This document shows positions 54,600-64,000 of a stretch of 64,000 bases of DNA, piece after piece (position 1 is the stretch's first letter; each line of letters opens with the position of its first letter). The stretch spans positions 1 through 64,000 of the forward strand of contig JAUCBJ010008176.1 of assembly GCA_032718475.1 (NCBI GenBank), read 5' to 3'. This stretch comes from Nemertoderma westbladi. Lineage: Eukaryota; Xenacoelomorpha; Nemertodermatida; Nemertodermatidae. Made by a program: the position numbers and the translations under genes. The notes below the pieces were generated by a model. It had not been told where the DNA came from. It made no database searches and saw only the letters and a list, made by a program, of their open reading frames with translations.

Positions 54600-57100
54600 C
54601 CATTGTAGAATTCCCATAACTGTTGCCATGGAAACTCCTATAGAATCCTCATATATGTAACATGATTTAGTGTGTTACTTACAAAGCTTGTAAGTTTGGG
54701 TGTTCTCGTTGAGTAACAATAAGGGGGTGTACAGATTATCACGGGATTTATATCTATATTTTACGGGATTTAGTGCGTTGTTACGGGATGGAGTCTCTTG
54801 GTGTTACGGGAATTAGTGTTTTCGTTGTGTAACAGGTTTCCGTGTCTTTGCAATTGTTACATGGCTTAGTGCGTTACAAGGATTGGTTGTTCAGTAGGTA
54901 CCATACTGACCTGACACAGTATACTAGTCGCAGACACAAACATGCGACTGCGATAAGCAGATCACCCTAGGGGTTATTCTCTCTCCTATCCATGTTACTA
55001 TCCCCCTCCTTCATTAGGATCATCTCTCTCCCTCACATATTAACCACGCATCTCTCAAGGATACTGCGGGCGGGAACCTCTGATGCGATCGATTGGTCAC
55101 AGTCCTCCAGTATCGTCGCGTCAGTTAGTCCAACTCAACCGAGACTTACTCTAACCGGATAGTTGCGGGTGGGATAGTTGCTGCGGCAGCCAGCAGCCGG
55201 CACACGCAATGATAAAAGCTCTAATAAATATACCGCACCCTGCGACCAATGCTTATTACAGTACTCATCGATATTAACAATAAAAATAATGGATGCCTTT
55301 GTAAATATTATATGGCGATAGAAATGAGTTAGTTATATAGGTTAAGAGTTACTAGTATTGAATTGTTTAATGAAGATAAGAATGAATAAATATCACAATT
55401 ATAAGCATAGAGTTTTGCTTGGATCAATGACATTCGTTTTCTAATCTTACGAGATGGAAAATAATCCTTCAGATCTATGAATCCCTTAATCATGTATGAC
55501 ATCTTTATCATTATAAATCATGACGGTTACCAAATTATTATGTGTATTAATCACCACGGCAACGCTTTCATAAACACAACCATAATCACTCTGTCGCATT
55601 GATAACTAGTTTTATTTTACAGCCAGGGCCATAAACGTATAGTTGAATAAACTAGCATATATCATCGCCCAGTAATTAAATACAAGTGAAGTGTGTCAGT
55701 CCTTTTGTGGGCCGTAGGAGCGCACATATTATTTGGCACTCATTTTAACAGGATGAGTCGTCGTCACTCCTCTGTCCTGTACACTTGGCCATGATATTTA
55801 CGTATCCCTCCGGTGGAAAGCAAACACAGAGAAGTAATATTCATTGCCAGTTCCGATAATGATTGACACATGATTGGCAATATCAGATATAATAATTCTA
55901 TAACGGGTTTCCTAATCACCTTGCTACGATTACATCACCAAGTTCTGTTATATTGGAAGACAAACAGCGCGAAACATAGTTTATTGTTTATAATAGACAT
56001 AGCGTTGCTAGGAAATAAAAAATATGCAGATCTGAGGGTGAGAGGATACAGATCAGGTTTATTCGATAGGTTTTTCCTGGTTGCGATAAGTCGATGGGTG
56101 GATAGGGTGTGATGGCGATGTGAATATGTACTCAATTGTACTGTTGTTATACGAATATAACTAATAAATGTATATACAATAGAAAGGTTGCTAGGCAGCC
56201 ATAGAATGCCGGACGTTAAACAATTCTACAGTATACTGTATTAATAACTCAAGAAAACTGTCGCGTCACTGCCTTTTCTTTATATCATATTTATGAACAT
56301 GACGACGAGGGCAAGCGAGCCAATTGTTATATTTCGAGTTTGGACTCTAAGATAAGAATATTGTTTACTTATGTAAAACTTCATCTCTGCACTCGTTCGG
56401 TACTTTAATACACTCGAGTCATGTCGTTGAAATTGCTACTTTTCACACAACGATGTAAATAATAATATCACTTGAGTGAGTTGATAATATAATCCAATGC
56501 TACATAACTACAATGTAACGAGATACCGCTACATCGAGAACTCTTCAACAGCTGTTATTAATCTCAACCTTAGCATGTTACCGAGGTGGTGTTGCTACCT
56601 CGAATTAAAAGTCCCATGTGGTCGTGTAAGTCATTATCCCCAGCATCCAAGAAATTGAGGAATTATTTTGAGGAAATGTCCGCTAATTTAATATATATAT
56701 TTAGAGCGAAGTGCGGCAACCAGCAAATACAGTGCTGAAATGGTATTGGGTGGTGATGCAATATTACTCAAAAACATAATACAAACCGTACCCCCCCCCC
56801 CCCCCCCCCCCCCAAGCCGCACAGGGGGCCATTGGACAACTTTTATCGGACTTGTGAGTTGCGCCAGGGGGCCGGTCTTGCCCCACTGAACATCTCTCTT
56901 AAATTAACATAACCAGTAATAACAACCTAAAAAAATAATACTAAATGAAACTCAGTGGAATTAAACTTAATTAAGAATTCAATATTTATGAAATTCATAC
57001 ACCTATATTCTACAACATCCGAATTTTGTGGTTAAAGACGGCCAAGTACAGTATGATTGAGCACAGTGGAAGCAGATGTTTGTATTGACAGATGCAAGGC
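54600..57100. other. No supported gene; 23-nt poly-C run
   Basis: AT-rich sequence with short ORFs only. The phrase TTACGGGAT recurs four times at 54738-54810 in a loosely repeated T/G-rich stretch. 56791-56813 is an uninterrupted run of 23 C. Nothing else is recognised. Confidence 0.5.
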
Positions 57101-57144
57101 CATGAGGAGGTAAATTGCGGACATACAAGGAATCAGATAGTATT

Positions 57145-57240
57145 TCCACCTGAGCCGCTAGCTGAATGGTTAGAGCGTCAGACTTCCAACCCGGAGGTCA
57201 CCAGTTCGATCCCACCTGTACGTCATTGCTTTGCAAAGCT
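57145..57240 (+). repeat. tRNA-derived SINE-like head
   Basis: An A-box-like TAGCTGAATGGTTAGAGCG is followed by an anticodon-arm-like CAGACTTCCAACCCGGAGG (anticodon position TCC, Gly-like) and a B-box-like CAGTTCGATCCCA. The anticodon stem is not paired and the acceptor stem is poor, so this is a SINE head or tRNA pseudogene, not a working tRNA. The ORF across it (57092-57475) is not a gene. Confidence 0.55.
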
Positions 57241-57249
57241 GTACCCCAG

Positions 57250-59700
57250 TTATAATAATAACCACTCATTCACCCGATATGAAACCACTCATTCACCCAT
57301 AACACCCATAATATATTACAATAGCTTATCATCAACGTCAGAATTAATTGTGCAGCAATCTGTAAAGTTCTACTTTTCACTTTCATGTTTCGGTATTACG
57401 AGGGTAGGGCCTTTCAGGATTTACCAGTGCGCTGATAAAGTTGACAACTATGTCAACAGAAAAACACAGACATAAACTAACCTTAGATAATCTTGAGAAT
57501 ATCACTGGTAGTTGAGTTCCATCAGCCGGTAGGTGGTGCTGTGCAATCCGTAGGTCTATTTCCTACATTCGGATTTAGCGAAAGACTTGTCAGCAACGGT
57601 GTCTTGGATACAGTACAACTTATGGGCAGTTAGTGTTCGAAACGGATGGTTTATTTCAATCGTATGTATTTGGTCAGTTATATTCAACATTGAAACACAA
57701 GTCAAATAGGCATACACCGGTAAGTACTGTCTATTTGCTGCTACTTTTCATGTTGTCTTGACCTACGGTACAGAAATTGATTGCGTATTTCTTTAGATGT
57801 ATTTCAATATATAGGTATAGGAAGGAATTATTCTATGGAGATTAAGAAGGAGATTGAGTGAAAAGTTGAATAATAGCATAAATATGTTACACTTCACTTG
57901 GTAGGGGAAAGAAACATAACAACAAATATATAGCCCGCCGGGGCTATAAAGGAAACTAGCCAGGTCGCTAATTTATAGCTAAATAAGTAATGGGTTTCCT
58001 CTGGGGAGTAAAGTTCTGGGGGGCTGCAGGATACCTCCCCCCAGAACTATGCGATTTTGTACGTATTCCCTGTCCCGACGGCCGAAGAAAACTTTAATTT
58101 ACTTTTTCCAGCCTCATCAGCACAGGGAAATCAAATAAAGCACATTTCAAACTATAAATGCGGAATTCGGGGTTAATAATAATGTACAGTCTTGCGGTTT
58201 AATAGTTGACGTCCAGCTACAAAAAAAAACAGAAACTGTACCGGTGCTCTCTGTTTCTCGAATTTCAACAAAGCGCCTAACGAACCTGACTATTTCCAAA
58301 CCCATTCCTTTCACAAGTTTAAAGGAGCCACATGTTAACCCTTACACAGTAATAACCTTACTTAACAATAATAGAGTTACATTAAAATTATATATTTATA
58401 TACATGACGCAGCGTGATAATTCCGCGCAATTCTACTGTAAAATTGACATAATTTGCTTTAAAATATTAATTAATCGTTCTCACTCCTCAGAACAGGCCT
58501 ATCTAAGTGCCTAGTTATAAAAAACCTGTATTTATCATTTTATGTACATTCGTATCCAATTCCTTTGCTTTATATAAAACCTTGAAAGGTAGAACAAGAC
58601 ACAAGTAGTACTTGCCAAGGCATTGCTTGTGATAGCTGGCCCGTCATTGGCTACATTTCTCAGCTGAATTTGTTTACAATTTAATTATCCTTGCCACAGC
58701 CAGCCACCGCCATTGGGATAACCGGGAGGACATTGCTTATTTGACCGGAATATAAAAGGTGAAGGGTAGAAATAGTACAGCTTATTGTGTCTGCATATTG
58801 AATATTCATGAAAATTACTAGAATCAATGCTGCTACTGGTTAACATATCGATGTACACCTCAGAAACTTTTATATTTTACTGCAGATAATTATGTAATTA
58901 AAATATAGCTAAATAGACATTGCTACCTCCAACATAATGGTCTGCACCAGGGAATATAGATCGAGGGTCCAATTAAATACAATTTGCCAATGCCAGTTAA
59001 AAGGCTCAGCTGTGTTTCCAGGACGACTCAATTCTAGGAGTGACATTGCCAGAAACTTCCCATGCTGGTATAAGTTGTACATACATATTCCGAGAAAGCT
59101 GCTTTAGATGGCTGATTAATCAGAAATATACCATATTTTCCCGAAACCGTATGAGAGATCTTTTGGCTCCGCCAGTACATTATAATTGCAGTTGGTTAGT
59201 GCGAGGTTGGGGATATTAAATTTTCGTGTGTTTAATAATTATTGGAGATTGAGCTGGGTATGAACCCTTTTGGAAATGGTACCTCTTGAACTGCATGGAA
59301 CACATGGGGGATGGGATGGTTCAATATTGTTAGTTAGCTAGTTAGTCGGATTTTGTATTCTTTGAGGTTAATGACCCCTCTTGAGATTGTGAAATGAATT
59401 CAAATAACCCTGTGCAATCTACTACTTATTAATTTATCAAGAGCTAAGAACACACAACTACACCTCCGAAGGCTAATTAGAGTGATAGAGCAGCGTGTTG
59501 CCATATGAATGTTATATAGGCCAACTGCGTCTGCGGGCGTTACGTTGCGAGAAATATATAATGCAGAAATAATAATAAATAGATAATAATACGATAAATC
59601 TGCTTTATGTCGTTGGTTCTATTCAGTTTCAGGTTTATATAACTGACAGCAACGATACAGCCTGTACTTTTGGTGATATATTATTATGTTGTAATGTCCC
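57250..59700. other. No supported gene
   Basis: AT-rich sequence without convincing ORFs, splice-flanked exons with recognisable domains, or tandem arrays. 57955-58060 has a small GGGG-rich repeat (CTGGGGGG / CCCCCCAGAACT) that can pair. Confidence 0.4.
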
Positions 59701-59723
59701 AACAGAGCGACTTTGCAGCGCAT

Positions 59724-59789
59724 CCGTTCAATGCAAGTGAACCTGAAACTATAGCTATTCGTAGTTTCAGGTTCACTTGCATTGAACGG
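59724..59789. repeat. Perfect 28-bp hairpin
   Basis: CCGTTCAATGCAAGTGAACC plus TGAAACTA is followed after 10 nt by its exact reverse complement. A CAGTTTCAGGTTTA fragment of the same motif occurs upstream at about 59624, which suggests a mobile foldback or a structured RNA. It is not next to a recognised gene. Confidence 0.85.
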
Positions 59790-60163
59790 TTACCACATAA
59801 ACAATAATTGGTATTTATTATTAATTGCCTGATAGCCAGGTAGGCATACTATATTACCTACCGGTAGCTATTAATAACCAGTAGCTACCTATAGTATTAA
59901 CATGGCTCCACGCCACTATAAACATAAGCTAACTTATTTATAACATAATTTATGTCATTTTTACATTTATTTATAAAGCAACTAATATAATTTGTGCAGT
60001 TTCTATCACTTATAATATATATACAATATTTCGTAATGTTACAAATTTTGGAATAAAACTACATACATACTTGTTGCAAAGTACTTTACAGTGTTCTGGT
60101 CCTCGTGGCTTTATTTTCACTCACTCACTAACGTTCGTTCGTGTAAGAAAACACTCGGATCAG

Positions 60164-60240
60164 CACACTGTAAATTGCCACTTTACACACAAGTATGTAA
60201 TTATTACATACTTGTTTGTAAAGTAGCACTTTACAGTGTG
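60164..60240. repeat. 37-bp imperfect hairpin with upstream half copy
   Basis: 60164-60200 and 60204-60240 are reverse complements with three mismatches (CACACTGTAAA, CTTTACA, CAAGTATGTAA). A partial copy (ACATACTTGTTGCAAAGTAC) lies at about 60066-60095. Confidence 0.75.
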
Positions 60241-60519
60241 TGTATTTCTGTGCAATGTAAATAGTTATTACAAAAAATACCAAACTAAGAAGGACCTGCG
60301 TTATTATATTCACCTACATTTATAAATTCTCATTCACCTTATATTCACCCTGTAAGGAGAAACCCCTAGATGCAACTGAAGTTGCAGATCAATAGAAGAT
60401 CCTTGTAACATTATCGAACATTATAACAGCTGCACGAATAATGCTGTAGACTACCCCGAAGGATCGAGTTGTGACCAAATCGATAGACTCTCCAGTTAAC
60501 ATGGGGTGCAGCCACACTC

Positions 60520-61385
60520 CAGGAAATATCAGGAAACAAATAATCTTGTTTTAATCAAGAAAAGCAATATTAACGAAAAAATAAATAAACCCATATTACG
60601 TTTCGATATATTACAAAATAATCATCTTCAGCCAATTATTTAAAATACAAACTCAAAATGTAAAATATTATACAATATATTAATAAGTAATTAAACAGGA
60701 CTAAGGATGATCCAACTCTATAGTCTATAAAGTCTAGAAAATGAGGAAAAAATTATACAATATATATTATATATACATAACCCTAGAGATGTTAATAAAT
60801 AGTATAAATTGAGCATTTGAGTAATGGTTGTACAGTACAGTTAGGACATTGATAGACACATGGAAACTATTTATTCTAGCATACGGTATAAATTGCTTAA
60901 ATTGAATTAGAAGATTGAAAAATAAACTGCGAAAAAATATATGATTACCAGAATATTTTAGGAATATTCAGTAGAGAGTTTACCTAAAAAAAAATGCATT
61001 AAGTAATCTGTAGGAACAACTACAGTAAGGGAGGGGCTTAGAAATTATACAGTATACATACTTAGAACACGTGTAGAGGAAAAGAGGTACCTTGAACGTT
61101 AAGAGTTGGTCGATGCATAGCAATTAGTAAACTTTATTTAATGAGAAGGTCGTAGTTAGTAGGTGCATGAGCGAGGGACGTAAAGTCTTCTATAGAGAAG
61201 GGATGGTCGGCCTCTGTGGCATGTACCCGCACAGTAGAGTGTTTAGGGGCCACTGTTTTCCCGGTTCGTGGAGATAGACCTAAGTGCTCACAGATTCTGA
61301 CCTTAAAATATATAGTATCATCGCAGATGATACTTACATCAATTATATATATAAGATTTCCATCTTGCACGAGCTCTCGCGCCAC
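60520..61385 (-). pseudogene. Penelope-like element fragment (GIY-YIG region and 3' end)
   Basis: The minus-strand frame 61385-61134 contains YFKVRICEHLGLSPRTGKTV, then APKHSTVRVHATEADHPFSI, then EDFTSL-AHAPTNYDLLIK. This is the pattern that follows the conserved Arg in the GIY-YIG endonuclease domain of Penelope-like elements (KVRI-EH-G-SP-TGK, a Ser/His cluster, and an LLIKE-S start). The reverse transcriptase and the rest of GIY-YIG are absent. Downstream on the same strand at 60590-60640, GCTGAAGATGATTATTTTG and ATCGAAACG resemble the TGAAGATG-CGAAACG tails common near PLE 3' ends. The 5' side runs directly into the 64-bp minisatellite, whose unit continues the element's reading frame. 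Confidence 0.65.
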
Positions 61386-64000
61386 ATCCCACGGGTTCCA
61401 TCATCTCAGCTGTATGAACACCTCCATCTTCCACGATCACTCGCGCCACATCCCACGGGTTCCATCATCTCAGCTGTATGAACACCTCCATCTTCCACGA
61501 TCACTCGCGCCACATCCCACGGATTTCATCATCTCAGCTGTATGAACACCTCCATCTTGCACGAGCTCTCGCGCCACATCCCACGGGTTGCATCATCTCA
61601 GCTGTATGAACACCTCCATCTTCCACGATCACTCGCGCCACATCCCACGGGTTCCATCATCTCAGCTGTATGAACACCTCCATCTTCCACGATCACTCGC
61701 GCCACATCCCACGGATTTCATCATCTCAGCTGTATGAACACCTCCATCTTGCACGAGCTCTCGCGCCACATCCCACGGGTTGCATCATCTCAGCTGTATG
61801 AACACCTCAATCTTCTACGATCACTCGCGCCACATCCCACGGGTTCCATCATCTCAGCTGTATGAACACCTCCATCTTCCACGATCACTCGCGCCACATC
61901 CCACGGATTTCATCATCTCAGCTGTATGAACACCTCCATCTTGCACGAGCTCTCGCGCCACATCCCACGGGTTGCATCATCTCAGCTGTATGAACACCTC
62001 CATCTTCCACGATCACTCGCGCCACATCCCACGGGTTCCATCATCTCAGCTGTATGAACACCTCCATCTTCCACGATCACTCGCGCCACATCCCACGGTT
62101 CCATCATCTCAGCTGTATGAACACCTCCCTCTTCCACGATCACTCGCGCCACATCCCACGGGTTCCATCATCTCAACTGTATGAACACCTCCATCTTCCA
62201 CGAGCTCTCGCGCCACATCCCACGGGTTCCATCATCTCAGCTGTATGAACACCTCCATCTTCCACGAGCTCTCCCGCCACATCCCACGGGTTCCATCATC
62301 TCAGCTGTATGAACACCTCCATCTTCCACGATCACTCGCGCCACATCCCACGGGTTCCATCATCTCAGCTGTATGAACACCTCCATCTTCCATGATCACT
62401 CGCGCCACATCCCACGGATTTCATCATCTCAGCTGTATGAACACCTCCATCTTGCACGAGCTCTCGCGCCACATCCCACGGGTTGCATCATCTCAGCTGT
62501 ATGAACACCTCCATCTTCCACGATCACTCGCGCCACATCCCACGGGTTCCATCATCTCAGCTGTATGAACACCTCCATCTTCCACGATCACTCGCGCCAC
62601 ATCCCACGGGTTCCATCATCTCAGCTGTATGAACACCTCCATCTTCCACGATCACTCGCGCCACATCCCACGGGTTCCATCATCTCAACTGTATGAACAC
62701 CTCCATCTTCCACGAGCTCTCGCGCCACATCCCACGGGTTCCATCATCTCAGCTGTATGAACACCTCCATCTTCCACGAGCTCTCCCGCCACATCCCACG
62801 GGTTCCATCATCTCAGCTGTATGAACACCTTCATCTTCCACGATCACTCGCGCCACATCCCACGGGTTCCATCATCTCAGCTGTATGAACACCTCCATCG
62901 TCCATGATCACTCGCGCCACATCCCACGGGTTCCATCATCTCAGCTGTATGAACACCTCCATCTTCCACGAGCTCTCGCGCCACATCCCACGGGTTCCAT
63001 CATCTCAGCTGTATGAACACCTCCATCTTCCACGATCACTCGCGCCACATCCCACGGATTTCATCATCTCAGCTGTATGAACACCTCCATCTTGCACGAG
63101 CTCTCGCGCCACATCCCACGGGTTGCATCATCTCAGCTGTATGAACACCTCCATCTTCCACGATCACTCGCGCCACATCCCACGGGTTCCATCATCTCAG
63201 CTGTATGAACACCTCCATCTTCCATGATCACTCGCGCCACATCCCACGGATTTCATCATCTCAGCTGTATGAACACCTCCATCTTGCACGAGCTCTCGCG
63301 CCACATCCCACGGGTTGCATCATCTCAGCTGTATGAACACCTCCATCTTCCACGATCACTCGCGCCACATCCCACGGGTTCCATCATCTCAGCTGTATGA
63401 ACACCTCCATCTTCCACGATCACTCGCGCCACATCCCACGGGTTCCATCATCTCAGCTGTATGAACACCTCCATCTTCCACGATCACTCGCGCCACATCC
63501 CACGGGTTCCATCATCTCAACTGTATGAACACCTCCATCTTCCACGAGCTCTCGCGCCACATCCCACGGGTTCCATCATCTTAGCTGTATGAACACCTCC
63601 ATCTTCCACGAGCTCTCCCGCCACATCCCACGGGTTCCATCATCTCAGCTGTATGAACACCTTCATCTTCCACGATCACTCGCACCACATCCCACGGGTT
63701 CCATCATCTCAGCTGTATGAACACCTCCATCGTCCATGATCACTCGCGCCACATCCCACGGGTTCCATCATCTCAGCTGTATGAACACCTCCATCTTCCA
63801 CGAGCTCTCGCGCCACATCCCACGAGTTCCATCATCTCAGCTGTATGAACACCTCCATCTCCCACGAGCTCTCCCGCCACATCCCACGGGTTCCATCATC
63901 TCAGCTGTATGAATACCTCCATCTTCCACGATCACTCGCGCCACATCCCACGGGTTCCATCATCTCAGCTGTATGAGCACCTCCATCTTCCACGAGCTCT
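61360..64000. repeat. Minisatellite, 64-bp unit, ~41 copies, open at window end
   Basis: The unit is CCATCTTCCACGATCACTCG, CGCCACATCCCACGGGTTCC, then ATCATCTCAGCTGTATGAAC and ACCT. Variants (TTGCACGAGCTC, GGATTTCATC, GGGTTGCATC, CTCCCGCC) recur in a fixed order and give a 192-bp three-unit block in the left part. A longer block repeats (about 62150-62940 and 62680-63470 or later). The first unit overlaps the Penelope-like fragment. Confidence 0.95.

Noticed and set aside
57150-57220. Functional tRNA-Gly gene
   Set aside because: The A and B boxes are recognisable, but the anticodon and acceptor stems do not pair. It is more likely a SINE head or tRNA pseudogene.

Overview
The window reads as a gene-poor, AT-rich nuclear locus from an invertebrate animal: spliced genes with GT/AG introns, orthologues of animal regulatory proteins, non-LTR and Penelope-like retroelement remains, tRNA-derived SINE-like pieces, and tandem repeats over roughly half of the sequence. 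I cannot name the species. The gene content and repeat style fit a marine invertebrate, possibly a deuterostome, but that is inference.

Layout. 1-11 kb: mosaic of small inverted-repeat (MITE/foldback) elements, SINE-like pieces, a 315-bp tandem repeat, a 2.2-kb TA-flanked TIR element and a dead LINE. 11.8-13.0 kb (+): an intact single-exon orthologue of AAMP, a WD40 protein. 14.2-16.2 kb: two abutting minisatellites (35 bp and 29/32 bp). 19.5-48.3 kb (-): a seven-exon orthologue of CREBRF (Drosophila REPTOR), which I reconstructed from splice sites, exon phase and protein similarity; the exons join to an uninterrupted 838-codon frame plus stop. 53.3-54.4 kb (+): a possible gene with a 14 x 15-residue proline-rich repeat. 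57-61 kb: a SINE-like piece, hairpins and a Penelope-like fragment. 61.4-64 kb: a 64-bp minisatellite running off the window end.

The striking feature is the CREBRF gene. Its three long introns all hold minisatellites. The ~94-copy 50-bp array of intron 5 is built from the last 37 nt of the bZIP exon plus the first 13 nt of the intron, so the authentic 5' splice site is followed by dozens of near-copies of itself. A 60-bp array further down the intron looks like an older relative of the same unit. Between them lies a ~9.7-kb array of ~20-bp units, with a 2,771-bp tandem duplication inside it. It also contains a 77-bp exon-like stub on the opposite strand that encodes an RRM-like peptide. The exon/intron boundary of that stub again matches the repeat unit around it. 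Minisatellite birth at 5' splice junctions is therefore suggested twice in one intron.

The identified genes encode a TORC1/stress-linked bZIP regulator (CREBRF/REPTOR family) and a WD40 protein (AAMP). Nothing in the sequence shows that they work together; they appear to be neighbours only.
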